Shown in pieces: positions 1 through 8,491 of a stretch of 38,649 nucleotides of DNA; position 1 is the stretch's first letter, and the number at the start of each line of letters is the position of its first letter. Under the pieces are notes generated by a model. It saw nothing but the letters and a program-made list of their open reading frames with translations. It did not search any database and had not been told where the DNA came from. This DNA is from Acidisphaera sp. S103 (lineage in GTDB: Bacteria > Pseudomonadota > Alphaproteobacteria > Acetobacterales > Acetobacteraceae). A program made the position numbers and the translations under genes. Where the stretch lies: assembly GCF_009765975.1 (NCBI RefSeq), contig NZ_LMUJ01000088.1, positions 1 through 38,649 of the forward strand. Direction: 5' to 3'.

Positions 1-541
1 CCAGCATCGGTCGGACCCGCCGCTTGATCGCTCGATGATCCTGTTCGACGATGTTGTTCAGGTATTTGACCTGCCGGATCTCAATGTCAGCTTCACGCTC
101 CGTGTTGTAGCTTTCGATCGCCGCCATGTTGGCGCCGCTCTTGTCGATCGTGATCTTCTCAGGAGTGCCATTCTGTCCGATCGCCTTGCGTAAGAAACGC
201 AGGACGGCTTTGCGGTCCCGTTTGGCGGTCAACAGGAAGTCCACGGTGGCGCCGGCCTTGTCGACGGCGCGATACAGATACTTCCAAGCACCCTTGACCC
301 TCACATAGGTCTCGTCCATTCGCCAACTGGCTCCCACTGGCCGCTTGCGGGCGCGGAATTGCTGGTCCAGCAGCGGGACGTACTTGAGCACCCAACGATT
401 GAGCGTGGAGTGATCAACCTCCACGCCACGCTCCTGCATCATCTCCTCGAGCTGACGATAGCTGATCGGATACGCCACGTACCAGCGCAGACCCCACAGG
501 ATCACCTCCCGCTCAAAATGGCTGCCCTTGAACTTGATCAT
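1..541 (-). CDS. IS6-family DDE transposase, C-terminus outside window
   Basis: Reading leftward from ATG at 539-541 gives an unbroken frame of 180 residues to the window edge. It begins MIKFKGSHFEREVILWGLRW, a typical IS6/IS26-type N-terminus. The catalytic DDE residues are visible as the Asp of MDETYV, the Asp of TIDKSGAN and the Glu of VEQDH. A helix-turn-helix-like stretch (YRQLEEMMQERGVEVDHSTL) precedes them. No stop or frameshift is seen, unlike copy B at 7757-8425, so this copy may be active. IS6 enzymes move by replicative transposition and cointegrate formation. About 50-60 C-terminal residues should lie to the left of the window. Confidence 0.9.
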   Translation of the reverse strand, partial: MIKFKGSHFEREVILWGLRWYVAYPISYRQLEEMMQERGVEVDHSTLNRWVLKYVPLLDQQFRARKRPVGASWRMDETYVRVKGAWKYLYRAVDKAGATVDFLLTAKRDRKAVLRFLRKAIGQNGTPEKITIDKSGANMAAIESYNTEREADIEIRQVKYLNNIVEQDHRAIKRRVRPML

Positions 542-603
542 CGTCCTCAATCCCACCGAAGCCGCCCCAGTCGATCCTACGCCAAGCCCCGGCCACGAAA
601 AAA

Positions 604-617
604 TTTGCGACAGAACC
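604..617. repeat. IS6 copy A terminal inverted repeat
   Basis: TTTGCGACAGAACC marks the upstream end of the leftward IS6 transposase. It matches, base for base, the ends at 7682-7695 (inverted) and 8467-8480 (direct). The adjoining base 618 opens IS110 coding sequence. Confidence 0.85.
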
Positions 618-618
618 A

Positions 619-1120
619 CCGGCTGGAGCCCCATATCCAGGCGGCGTTGCCGGAGTGGTCTCTCGCACCAGTTGTCGAAGCGCTGCAAGCGCTGCGTGGC
701 GTCGCTCTGGTGGCCGCGGCCACACTGATGGCCAAGCTTGGAGATATCACCCGGTTTGGTAATCCCCGCGAGCTCATGGCATATCTCGGCTTGGTGCCGT
801 CTGAGCACTCGAGCGGTCGCACACGCCGCCAGGGCGGCATTACCAAAGCTGGTAACGGCGCGGCACGACGAATGCTGATCGAGGCGGCATGGAGCTACCG
901 CTTTCCGGCACGGATCAGCCGAGAGCAACTGTTACGCCAGGAGCGCCAGGCCAAACCGATCCGTGACATCGCATGGAAGGCTCAGGAGCGGTTGTGCCGA
1001 CGCTATCGCACGCTCGCCCGCGCCGGAAAGCTGCCAACGGTGATCACCGCCGCGATTGCGCGCGAACTGGCGGGCTTCATCTGGGCGATCGCCAAACAGG
1101 TGCAGTCAGCGGCTTCCTGA
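619..1120 (+). pseudogene. IS110-family transposase, C-terminal remnant
   Basis: The frame ending in TGA at 1118-1120 reads RLEPHIQ...LRGVALVAAATLMAKLGD..RFGNPRELMAYLGLVPSEHSSG..RQGGITKAGNGAARRMLIEAAW, which is the C-terminal Transposase_20 (IS116/IS110/IS902) domain with its conserved Ser-containing block. The N-terminal RuvC-like DEDD domain is missing: upstream bases belong to IS6 copy A, whose terminal repeat ends at 617. The open frame that extends back to 359 is only an antisense passage through IS6. The fragment cannot encode a working IS110 recombinase on its own; the N-terminal half may lie beyond the left edge if the IS6 insertion was simple. Confidence 0.85.
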
Positions 1121-1444
1121 ACGCAGAACGGTAACGGTTGCACTCCAAGGGAGTCGCCATACGTCACTGCACATCCAATGCTGAGCAAGGTTGGGGGCAC
1201 GGTCACGGCCAGGAGAACCCTCGAGGGTACTATCAGCCGGATCTCATCCGACGCTGGCCACTAGACCGAGGACGCTCCGCGACGCATCAAGGTCCGGCGG
1301 TAACCAACCCGCGCATCAGAGCATGATCAACCGTCGTTTCATGATCGTGCCTCCTGCCTTGCTCAGAGGCGGCCATGCTAAACAGCTTGAAGGACAGGCA
1401 AGCATTTTCTGTGCCTGCTACTTGAAATGGCGAACATGAGAGTA
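1121..1444. other. Non-coding stretch between IS110 remnant and IS630; probable IS110 3' flank
   Basis: No convincing gene is seen. The stretch contains a perfect 12-base palindrome ACCCTCGAGGGT (1217-1228) and a short GGAT..ATCC hairpin just after it. Position directly downstream of an IS110 transposase suggests it is the non-coding right end of that element, a place where some IS110 relatives encode a guide RNA. The exact IS110 end was not identified. The last 67 bases are read by the IS630 transposase frame, which runs past its element. Confidence 0.4.
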
Positions 1445-2583
1445 CCTCGCCACAGTGATTTTGACTCCTTGGTTGTTGTTTCTGGATAGGCGGGTGCCAG
1501 CTTGTCGCGCGCTTTCTGCGTGGTGAACTTCCACTTGATCCGGTCGCCTGAGGCGTTGCGTTGTCGCTGCCAGGCTCCGATTTCGGCTATGAGGGTCTCT
1601 CGTTCGCCGAGGCGGCGATCCAGGCATTGACCGCGCAACACGCCGATCTCGATTTCCACCACGTTGAGCCAACTGGCATGTTTGGGTGTGTAATGAAACT
1701 CCAGGCGCTGAAGGATGCGGTGCGCCTCAGGCGCTGGAAAGGTTTCATACAATGCTCCCGGATTGTGGGTCGAGAGATTGTCCATCACCACGCGGATCAG
1801 TTCAGCATTCGGATAATGGATGTCGGCCAGATCGCGCATACAGAGGGCGAAGTCGCGCGCGGTTCGATGTTCGGTGACCTTCACATGGCGCCAGCATCGA
1901 TGCGCATCGAGAAACACGAACAGATTGGCCGTGCCATTACGTCTATATTCGCAATCGTATCGTTCAGGCTGACCTGGCTCCGCCGGGATCGGCTCACGCA
2001 CCTCGCCAATCAACTGGGTCGGACTTTCGTCGAAGCAAACCACCGGATGCTTTGGATCGGCTTCTTCGGCGTAGAGATCGAGAACGTCCTCCATACGCGC
2101 GACATAAGTACCGTCCACCTGCGGAATGCACCACATGTCCCGCCGCCACGGCTTCAGGTCATCCTCGGCCAGACGTCGGCGCACCGTCTCATATGACAAC
2201 CCCTCATGCTCCGTCAGACTGACCATCGCGCCGGCCAGCAATTTCAGGGTCCAGCGCTTTCGGCCTTTGGGCGGATTGGAACAGGCCGTCGCAACCAGCA
2301 GCGCCGTCTCCTTGCCAGACAACTTGCGCGGCGCCCCTGCGCGCGTCTCCTCACTGAGCGCCAGTTCCAGATTGCCTTCCACGAAGCGTCGTTTGGTTCG
2401 GTAAACCGTGGACCCACCGACCGAGACGCTGGCGGCAATCATCTCGTCGCTGACGCCAGTGTCGGCCGCCAGCAGGATCTGGGCGCGTTTGAGTTTGCGC
2501 GCCGCATGCTTCCCGCCGCTCAGCATTGCCGTCAGGTGCGTACGTTCTGCCTCGCTCAGTTCCACCCGATACCGTATGTTCAT
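1378..2583 (-). CDS. IS630-family DDE transposase
   Basis: The start is placed at ATG 2581-2583 ([17 protein letters not shown]), which gives 401 residues; the longer frame to 2679 would antisense the neighbouring gene. The N-terminus has a helix-turn-helix ([22 protein letters not shown]) followed by the DDE_3 catalytic core: Asp in VVCFDESP, Asp in [10 protein letters not shown] and Glu in LNVVEIEIG. The frame does not stop within the element: it crosses the left inverted repeat at about 1445 and adds 21 residues encoded by host DNA before TAG at 1378-1380. No internal stop or frameshift is seen, so it could be active. It is divergent from the winged-helix gene, with only 28 bases between starts. 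Confidence 0.9.
   Translation of the reverse strand: MNIRYRVELSEAERTHLTAMLSGGKHAARKLKRAQILLAADTGVSDEMIAASVSVGGSTVYRTKRRFVEGNLELALSEETRAGAPRKLSGKETALLVATACSNPPKGRKRWTLKLLAGAMVSLTEHEGLSYETVRRRLAEDDLKPWRRDMWCIPQVDGTYVARMEDVLDLYAEEADPKHPVVCFDESPTQLIGEVREPIPAEPGQPERYDCEYRRNGTANLFVFLDAHRCWRHVKVTEHRTARDFALCMRDLADIHYPNAELIRVVMDNLSTHNPGALYETFPAPEAHRILQRLEFHYTPKHASWLNVVEIEIGVLRGQCLDRRLGERETLIAEIGAWQRQRNASGDRIKWKFTTQKARDKLAPAYPETTTKESKSLWRGTLMFAISSSRHRKCLPVLQAV
1445..1465. repeat. IS630 left terminal inverted repeat
   Basis: It pairs with 2888-2908 in inverted orientation at 19 of 21 positions and is preceded by the TA duplication at 1443-1444. Confidence 0.8.
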
Positions 2584-2611
2584 CGCTGATCCCCCGCTGT
2601 CGAGGGCAACG

Positions 2612-2914
2612 ATGAATCGCGCGGCCAGTGATTTTCTCCCGGTTTTCACGCCCAGGCAGGGCCAATATCTCGCGTTCATTCACGCCTATACGCTGGTGAA
2701 CGGACGCCCGCCGGCCCAGGCGGACATCCAACGGTTCTTCCAGGTGACCCCACCTTCGGTTCACCAGATGTTGCTGACGCTCGAACGAGGCGGCCTGATC
2801 TCCAGGCGCCCCGGAGCACCCCGTAGTATTGCCGTTCTGGTCGATCGTTCCGATCTACCCGAGTTGGAGCCGGGATACGGTCAGCGGGTCAAAATCACTG
2901 TGACGAAGTACTAG
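2612..2914 (+). CDS. Winged-helix (LexA/MarR-like) DNA-binding protein carried inside the IS630 element
   Basis: The product is 100 residues, beginning [18 protein letters not shown]. Its core, [20 protein letters not shown] followed by [22 protein letters not shown] and a GLISRRPG wing, has the shape of a winged helix-turn-helix like the LexA N-terminus; no protease or ligand domain follows. I recall similar small proteins next to IS630-type transposases in alphaproteobacteria, but this is memory, not a search. The stop TAG (2912-2914) lies 4 bases beyond the right inverted repeat, so the last codons and the stop come from the target site. Control of the divergent transposase promoter is a plausible role. 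The start at 2612 was chosen because upstream in-frame codons are antisense to the transposase. Confidence 0.65.
   Translation: MNRAASDFLPVFTPRQGQYLAFIHAYTLVNGRPPAQADIQRFFQVTPPSVHQMLLTLERGGLISRRPGAPRSIAVLVDRSDLPELEPGYGQRVKITVTKY
2888..2908. repeat. IS630 right terminal inverted repeat
   Basis: It pairs with 1445-1465 and is followed by TA at 2909-2910. The next bases, CTA at 2911-2913, are the complement of the TAG stop of the leftward RND pump gene. Confidence 0.8.
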
Positions 2915-5900
2915 GTGGCTGGCTGACGTTGTGACGCAGAGGACTCTGGCCGGCGGCCACGCAGCCGGTCGAGATAGATGTAAACCACCGGCGTCGTGAA
3001 CAGCGTCAGCGCCTGCGACACGACCAGCCCGCCCACGATGGCGTAGCCCAGGGGCTGGCGGAACTCCGAACCGGTGCCGTTCATCAGGATCATGGGCACT
3101 CCGCCCAGCGCGGCGCAAGCGGTGGTCATCAGAATGGGTCGCAGCCGTTCGTGCGACGCCCGGCGAACCGCTTCCTCCCCGGTGAGGTTCTCGTCTTGCT
3201 CCAGACGCAGGGCGACATCGACGATCATGATGCCATTCTTCTTGACGATGCCGATCAGCAAAATGATGGCGATGATGCCGATCACATTCAGATTCTGTCC
3301 CACGGCGATCAGCGCCAGCAACGCGCCCAGGCCCGCGGAGGGCAGCGTCGAAAGGATCGTCAGCGGATGGATGAAGCTCTCATAAAGTACGCCAAGGATG
3401 ACATAGACGGCCAGCATGGCGGCAGCGATCAGCAGCGGCTCACTGGCCAGGGATTGCTGGAAAGCCTGAGCGGTACCCTGGAAGGAACCGGTAAGACTGG
3501 CTGGCGCGTTCAGCTTGTCGCGGGCGGCTTGCACGACTTTTGTCGCCTGGCTCAGCGCGACGCCCGGGGCGAGGTTGAAGGACAATGTCGCCGCCGGATA
3601 TTCGTCCTGGTGATTGACCGTCAGACTGCTGGTTGCCGTTGGATCGACCTTCACGAACACCGAAAGCGGAACATTCGCCCCGGTGATCGGCGACAGCAGA
3701 TAGATCGAGTTGAACAGGTCGGTGGTGGCCTGCATGCCCGGTGGTGCCTCCACGATCACGTGGTAGCTGTTCTGTTGCGTGTAGTATTGCGTCACCTCGG
3801 CCTGTCCGATCAGGTCGTAGATCGCTGTATCGATGTCGGTCGGCGAAACCCCGAACCGCGCGGCGGCATCGCGGTCGATGATCAGATTGGTCGCAAGGCC
3901 CTGCGACTGCTGATCGGAACTGACATCGGTGAGTTCCGGTACGGCCTTCAACGCGGCCAGCAATTTGGGCGCCCAGGCGTCCAGCTCGGTTAGGTCGGGA
4001 TCTGACAAGGTATATTGGTACTGCGCCTGCCCGGTGCGGCCGCCGACATTGATGTCCTGCGCTGCCTGCAAAAATGTCTGCACCCCGATAAGCTGTGCCA
4101 GTTTCGGCCGCAGTCGGACAATCACCTCATCCGCCGTGGCCTTCCGCCCACTGCTCTTCGGCTTCAGGGAAATCGTTAGATTCGCCTGATTGGTACTGGA
4201 TGTTCCAACGAACATCGCCACCGCGGCGACGGCGTTATCCTGGCTCAGGACATTACCGACAGCCTGCAACTTCTGCTCGGTCTTGGTGAATGACGAGTCC
4301 TGCGACGTGATCATGACACCGCTGAGAAACCCAGTGTCCTGCTGCGGGAAGAAGCCTGTCGGAACGCTGACATAAAGCCAGATGGTCGCTGCCATAGTCA
4401 CCAGAAAAACGAACAGTGTCAGCAGTTTATACCGCAGTACCATGTCCAGCGCGCGCACATAACCGGTTTCCATTTTGCGAAAGCCCGCCTCCAGCATCCG
4501 GGTGATCCGGTTGGATGGCGGCTTGGGAACCCGCAGGAACAGCGCGCACAGCATCGGCGTCAAGGTCAGCGACAGCACCATGGACAAGACCACCGCGACA
4601 GACAGGGTGACGGCGAACTCACGCATCAGCAGCCCGACCACGCCGCCCATGAACATCAGCGGCGTGAACACCGCGATCAGCGAGATCGAGATCGTCAGGA
4701 TGGTAAAACTGATCTCGCCGGAGCCAGCCAGCGCCGCCTTCAATGGGGCTTCGCCGGCTTCGATGCGCCGCCAGATCACCTCCACCATGACGATCGCATC
4801 ATCGACCACGAAACCCACGGCGATGGTCAGCGCCATCAGCGACAGGTTGTCGAGACTGAACCCCAGCGGCAGCATCACCGCCATGGTCGCCAGCAGGGCC
4901 AGCGGGATGACGACACTGGGAATCAGCGTCGCACGCACATTGCGCAGGAACAGGAAGATGACAGCCACCACCAGCACGATGGTGATCAGCAAGGTGATCT
5001 CCACGTCGTTGACCGAATCGCGAATGGTCTGGGTGCGATCCGCCAGCACGTGGATGGCAATGGCCGGCGGAATACTGGCCCGCAGGCCAGGCAGCGCCTT
5101 GGTGATCTGGTTCACTGTCTGGATGACATTGGCGCCGGGCATCTTGTAGATGATCAGCAGAATGCTTTGGCCGGCTTTCAGTATCGGATCGGTGTTGGCC
5201 TTGCCTGGAAAGGCCCACGCACCGATCTGGTTGTTCTCCACGTCCTGGGTGGCGCTGCCCAGATCCTGTAGCCGGATCGCGGCGCCGTTGTGGTAGCCCA
5301 CCACCAGCTTGTTCCACGGCGCCAGATCCAGGATCTGGTCGTTTGCGTTGACGGTGAGGTTTTGCAGCGGTCCGTTGATGGCACCTTTGGGCGCATTGAC
5401 GGTGCTGGCGACGATCTGGGTGCGGACGTCGTTGATCTGCAGTCCCAGCGCGGCGATCTTGCGGGGATCGATCTGGATGCGAATGGCGGGCTTCTGCTGT
5501 CCACCCAGCGTGACCAGCCCCACACCAACGATCCGCGAAATCTGCTGCGACAGGATGACGTCGGCAAAGTTGTCCACCTGTGCCAGCGGCAGCGTGTCCG
5601 AACTGAGCGACAGGATCATGATCGGCGCGTCGGACGGATTGACCTCACGCAAGCTTGGTGCGCTCGGCAGATTGCTGGGCAACTGGGCACTTGCCGCGGT
5701 GATCGCCGCCTGGATCTGCTCGAAATCGGTGTTGATGTCCTGCGTCAGTTCGAATTGCAGGGTGATGGCGGTCGAACCCAACGAACTCACCGAGGTCATC
5801 TGGCTGATGCCGGGAATCAGCGAGAATTGCCGCTCGAGTGGAGTGGCGACGTTCGAGGCCATGGTCTCGGGGCTCGCGCCGGGAAGCGTTACACTGACCT

Positions 5901-6036
5901 GGACGGTCGGAAAATCCACGTTCGGCAGCGCCGCCACGGGCAGGCTGACATAGCCGGCGATTCCCACCAGCAGGAAGGCGAGCGCGATCAGCGTGGTCGC
6001 GACCGGACGATGGATGAAGGGGCTCGAGAGGCTCAC
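2911..6036 (-). CDS. RND-family multidrug efflux permease (HAE1, MdtB/MdtC-like)
   Basis: This 1041-residue protein has the usual length and order of an AcrB/MdtC-type inner-membrane pump. The N-terminal helix and motif (FIHRPVATTLIALAFLLVGI, then LPVAALPNVDFPTVQV) resemble MdtC/MuxC more than AcrB. The proton-relay residues are present: the Asp pair in GFVVDDAIVMVE (helix 4) and the Lys in GIVKKNGIMIVD (helix 10). Twelve membrane helices in two blocks flank two periplasmic porter domains. It should exchange protons for drugs or toxic lipids, working with the adaptor encoded just upstream (4-base overlap) and an outer-membrane channel not encoded here. Only one pump gene follows the adaptor, whereas MdtBC systems have two. 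The IS630 element begins 2 bp after its stop, so the gene is intact but its native terminator was displaced. Confidence 0.93.
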   Translation of the reverse strand: MSLSSPFIHRPVATTLIALAFLLVGIAGYVSLPVAALPNVDFPTVQVSVTLPGASPETMASNVATPLERQFSLIPGISQMTSVSSLGSTAITLQFELTQDINTDFEQIQAAITAASAQLPSNLPSAPSLREVNPSDAPIMILSLSSDTLPLAQVDNFADVILSQQISRIVGVGLVTLGGQQKPAIRIQIDPRKIAALGLQINDVRTQIVASTVNAPKGAINGPLQNLTVNANDQILDLAPWNKLVVGYHNGAAIRLQDLGSATQDVENNQIGAWAFPGKANTDPILKAGQSILLIIYKMPGANVIQTVNQITKALPGLRASIPPAIAIHVLADRTQTIRDSVNDVEITLLITIVLVVAVIFLFLRNVRATLIPSVVIPLALLATMAVMLPLGFSLDNLSLMALTIAVGFVVDDAIVMVEVIWRRIEAGEAPLKAALAGSGEISFTILTISISLIAVFTPLMFMGGVVGLLMREFAVTLSVAVVLSMVLSLTLTPMLCALFLRVPKPPSNRITRMLEAGFRKMETGYVRALDMVLRYKLLTLFVFLVTMAATIWLYVSVPTGFFPQQDTGFLSGVMITSQDSSFTKTEQKLQAVGNVLSQDNAVAAVAMFVGTSSTNQANLTISLKPKSSGRKATADEVIVRLRPKLAQLIGVQTFLQAAQDINVGGRTGQAQYQYTLSDPDLTELDAWAPKLLAALKAVPELTDVSSDQQSQGLATNLIIDRDAAARFGVSPTDIDTAIYDLIGQAEVTQYYTQQNSYHVIVEAPPGMQATTDLFNSIYLLSPITGANVPLSVFVKVDPTATSSLTVNHQDEYPAATLSFNLAPGVALSQATKVVQAARDKLNAPASLTGSFQGTAQAFQQSLASEPLLIAAAMLAVYVILGVLYESFIHPLTILSTLPSAGLGALLALIAVGQNLNVIGIIAIILLIGIVKKNGIMIVDVALRLEQDENLTGEEAVRRASHERLRPILMTTACAALGGVPMILMNGTGSEFRQPLGYAIVGGLVVSQALTLFTTPVVYIYLDRLRGRRPESSASQRQPAT

Positions 6037-7358
6037 TTGGCTGGCTGTTGGGCTTGCGGGGCCGGCTGCGCGGGTTGCCCGGGCAGGGGTGCCGCGGCCG
6101 GCTGCGCTGCTGCGGCGGGCTGACCGGGTTCGGTCGGCGGGGTTGCCGGTGCCGGCGGCACGACCTTGACCGTCGAGCCGGCGGTCAGGGTCATCTGGCC
6201 ATCAGTGACCACGGTCTGGCCCGACGTCAGACCGCTGGTGACGACCGCTGTCGTGCCCTCGGTCTCGTCAACCTTGATTGGCTGCACCGACACCGTCTGG
6301 TTGGCCCCGACCACATAAGCGAAGGTGCCGTTCGGCCCGACATTGACCGCCGCCGCCGGGATCGTAATGGCCTTGGACAGTGTCTGCAGCGTCAATCGGA
6401 CATTCACGAACTGGCCCGGCAGCAGCAGATCCGCGGTATTGGCGAAGCGCGCCTTCATTTTGACGGTGCCGGTAGTGGGATCCACCCGGTTGTCGGCAAT
6501 GCTCAATTCGCCGGTGCCCAATGAGGCTCCGGTGTCCTGGCTGATCGCCTCTGTCGCCAACGGCGTACGAAAACCGTTGGAAGCCTTTGCCAGGCGCTGA
6601 TAATCACCCTGGGGAATCGAAAAAATGACTGCGATCGGCTCGATCTGATTGACGATCACGATGCCGACCGGACCCGTCGTCGAACCGGTCGTGCTCGTTG
6701 TATTGCTCGTTGCCCCCGTGGTCACATAATTGCCCGGGTCAACCGAGCGCACGCCGACTCGCCCGTCGATCGGTGAAGTGATGCGGCACCAATTGAGGTT
6801 GACCTGGGCACTGGCCACGATGCCCTGGTCGAGCAAGACGGTTCCCTCGTCCTGCTTCACCAGGGCGGCCTCGTCGGCATAGGTCTGGTTGGCGATCGAG
6901 TCCTGTTTGACCAGCGTGGCATAGCGCGCGAGATCGACGCGCGCGCCGGCGAGCAAGGCCTGATCGCGCTGCAGCGTGCCCTGCGCCTGGGTAAGTGCCG
7001 CCTGATAGGGCGTCGGATCGATTTGGGCGAGCAGTTGACCCGCTTTGACGTCGGTTCCCTCGACGAAGTCCACGCTGCGGAGGATGCCGCTGACCTGGGC
7101 GAGGATGGTGTCGCTGGTCCAGGCCTGCGCCGCACCCAGGGTAGTAACGGAAACCGGAACGTCCTGCATCACGACCGCGACCGCCGAAACGGAGACAGCA
7201 GCGGGTTTGGCCGGCGGGACGGGTTTCTTATGGAAAACCACCCATGCCAACAGAACGACGGCCACGGCCACGGCCACGGCCGCCGACGCCGCAACGACCC
7301 AGCGACGCCGCCGAGGCCGCGTCCGGAACAATGAGGGTGCAAGCGCTTGGTCGTTCAT
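6033..7358 (-). CDS. RND efflux periplasmic adaptor (membrane fusion protein, MdtA-like)
   Basis: The 441-residue product has one N-terminal membrane anchor (about residues 20-44, rich in Ala and Val), then the adaptor order: barrel-sandwich half (VDFVEGTDVKAGQLLAQIDPTPYQAAL), alpha-hairpin (QAQGTLQRDQALLAGARVDLARYATLVKQ), second lipoyl half (ITSPIDGRVGVRSVDPGNYV) and a beta-barrel domain. The pattern is typical of MdtA/AcrA. A low-complexity Pro/Ala/Gln tail of about 40 residues ends the protein. Its stop overlaps the pump start by ATGA, indicating translational coupling. It would bridge the RND pump to an outer-membrane channel. No regulator gene adjoins; upstream DNA is disrupted by IS6 copy B. 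Confidence 0.92.
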   Translation of the reverse strand: MNDQALAPSLFRTRPRRRRWVVAASAAVAVAVAVVLLAWVVFHKKPVPPAKPAAVSVSAVAVVMQDVPVSVTTLGAAQAWTSDTILAQVSGILRSVDFVEGTDVKAGQLLAQIDPTPYQAALTQAQGTLQRDQALLAGARVDLARYATLVKQDSIANQTYADEAALVKQDEGTVLLDQGIVASAQVNLNWCRITSPIDGRVGVRSVDPGNYVTTGATSNTTSTTGSTTGPVGIVIVNQIEPIAVIFSIPQGDYQRLAKASNGFRTPLATEAISQDTGASLGTGELSIADNRVDPTTGTVKMKARFANTADLLLPGQFVNVRLTLQTLSKAITIPAAAVNVGPNGTFAYVVGANQTVSVQPIKVDETEGTTAVVTSGLTSGQTVVTDGQMTLTAGSTVKVVPPAPATPPTEPGQPAAAAQPAAAPLPGQPAQPAPQAQQPAK

Positions 7359-7681
7359 TCGATGGTCGTTTCCCGCGAGTGAGGGATTGGACGGGCCGCG
7401 CTCCGGAATGACCCTGACTGTCTGGCGGGGAACTGCGCGGCGATAGGGATGCTTATCTGGGCCTTTGGCAAGTTTGGGGCGTCAAACATTACCGTGACCT
7501 AAGCCGAGATTCGGCCATGCCCTTGCCGCAGTCGGGACAGATGCAGGCGCCGTCATCGGAGGGGGATGCACGACCTCCTCTGCCGCGACAGGTGCTCGGG
7601 CTCTGATGGCACCTCGGCTTGAAGCGCTCACGGATGGCGATCTTCAGACCGGCCATTTCGGCTTTCTGATGGTCTCGGCCT
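7359..7681. other. Intergenic region upstream of the efflux operon; no recognised gene
   Basis: This should include the efflux operon promoter, but I see no clear -35/-10 pair. On the minus strand a short frame at about 7482-7651 (starting MAGLKIAIRERFKPRC) contains CICPDCG, a Cys pattern like a zinc ribbon. It has no recognisable family and its upstream part is cut by IS6 copy B, so it may be a remnant. Confidence 0.4.
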
Positions 7682-7695
7682 GGTTCTGTCGCAAA
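7682..7695. repeat. IS6 copy B left inverted repeat
   Basis: GGTTCTGTCGCAAA is perfectly complementary to 8467-8480 and to 604-617 of copy A. Confidence 0.88.
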
Positions 7696-7756
7696 CTTTG
7701 CCGACTGGCTTGCGGCGCTTAAGTTACCGTCGACGGTTTCAACGGATCAGCAAACG

Positions 7757-8425
7757 ATGATCGAATTCAAAGACAGTCACTTCGAGCGGCCGTCATCCTG
7801 TGGGCTGTCCGCTGGTATGTGGCGTTTCCAATCAGCTACCTCCAACTCGAGGAAATGATGGAGGAGCACGGCGTGGAGGTTGACCACGCAACACTCAATC
7901 GATGGGTTCTCAAATATGTGCCACCGTTGGAGCAGGAAGTTCAAACGCGCAAGCGGCCGGTGGGCCCCAGTTGGCGAATGGACGAGACTTATGTGAGGTG
8001 AAAGGCAACTGGAAGTACCTGTATCGGGCTGTCGATAAGCCCGATGCCACGGTCGATTTCCTGCTGGCCGCCAAGCGCGATCGCAAAGCTGCATTGATGT
8101 TTTTACGCAAGGCGATCAAGAGGAACGGTACGCCCGTGAAGATCACGATTGACAAGAGCGGTGCCAATACCGCGGCGATCGAAAGCCACAATGCCGAAAC
8201 TGAGGCAGGCATCGAGATCTGTCAGATCAAATACCTCAACAACATCGTCGAACAGGGTCACCGAGTCATCAAGCGGCTAGTGCGACCGATTCTGGGGTTC
8301 AAGTCCTTCCGGTCAACCGCGGTGACGCTCTCCGACATCGACTCATGCACCTGATCCGGAAGGGCCAGTTGGTGCCGACGGGAAAAGTGCGTCCGGCGCA
8401 GCAATTCTATTCGCTAGCGGGATAA
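7757..8425 (+). pseudogene. IS6-family transposase, multiply frameshifted
   Basis: The sequence follows copy A codon by codon from ATG 7757 (MIEFKDSHFER) to TAA 8423-8425, but in three frames. Single-base deletions are visible near 7790 (GAGCGG-CC against GAGCGGGAGG), near 8000 (GTGAGG-TGAAAGG) and near 8340 (GACATCGA-CTC). The catalytic motifs can still be read piecewise: MDETYV, TIDKSGAN and VEQGH, where copy A has VEQDH. It cannot make a full transposase. The terminal repeats are intact, so copy A-like enzymes might still mobilise it. Confidence 0.88.
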
Positions 8426-8466
8426 ACTCAGTCCATACTCTCGAGTTTGCATGTCCGCCCGGGGAT

Positions 8467-8480
8467 TTTGCGACAGAACC
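8467..8480. repeat. IS6 copy B right inverted repeat
   Basis: TTTGCGACAGAACC is the inverted partner of 7682-7695. Confidence 0.88.
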
Positions 8481-8491
8481 GGTATCATGGT

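Larger units (their letters stand above)
1..617 (-). mobile_element. IS6-family insertion sequence, copy A (cut by window edge)
   Basis: The upstream end of this element is the 14-base terminal repeat TTTGCGACAGAACC at 604-617, the complement of GGTTCTGTCGCAAA that opens IS6 copy B at 7682. Its transposase reads leftward and leaves the window at base 1, so the other end and any target duplication cannot be seen. The right boundary falls inside an IS110 transposase reading frame, so this IS6 element landed in, or rearranged with, an older IS110 copy. Confidence 0.85.
1445..2908 (-). mobile_element. IS630-family insertion sequence with a divergent passenger gene
   Basis: The ends are imperfect inverted repeats of 21 bases matching at 19 positions: the left end starts CCTCGCCACAGTG and the right end, read inward, starts CTTCGTCACAGTG; both then continue ATTTTGAC. 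Each end is flanked by TA (1443-1444 and 2909-2910), the dinucleotide duplicated by IS630/Tc1/mariner elements. The 1464-base element holds a leftward transposase and a rightward winged-helix gene. It sits immediately beyond the stop codon of the RND pump gene. Because AGTACT flanks both sides, the boundary could be off by a base or two. Confidence 0.8.
7682..8480 (+). mobile_element. IS6-family insertion sequence, copy B (degenerate)
   Basis: The element is 799 bases, bounded by perfect 14-base inverted repeats: GGTTCTGTCGCAAA at 7682-7695 and its complement at 8467-8480. The 8 bases outside the left end (CTCGGCCT) and right end (GGTATCAT) do not match, so the 8-bp duplication expected of a simple IS6 insertion is absent. 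The right end lies 11 bases beyond the lipocalin stop codon. The transposase inside is frameshifted. Confidence 0.88.

Noticed and set aside
359..618. N-terminal 86 residues of the long plus-strand frame ending at 1120
   Set aside because: This part is antisense to the IS6 transposase; the sense IS110 sequence starts only after the IS6 end.
3151..5953. Long plus-strand frames opposite the RND pump
   Set aside because: Antisense shadows of a well-conserved gene in GC-rich DNA.
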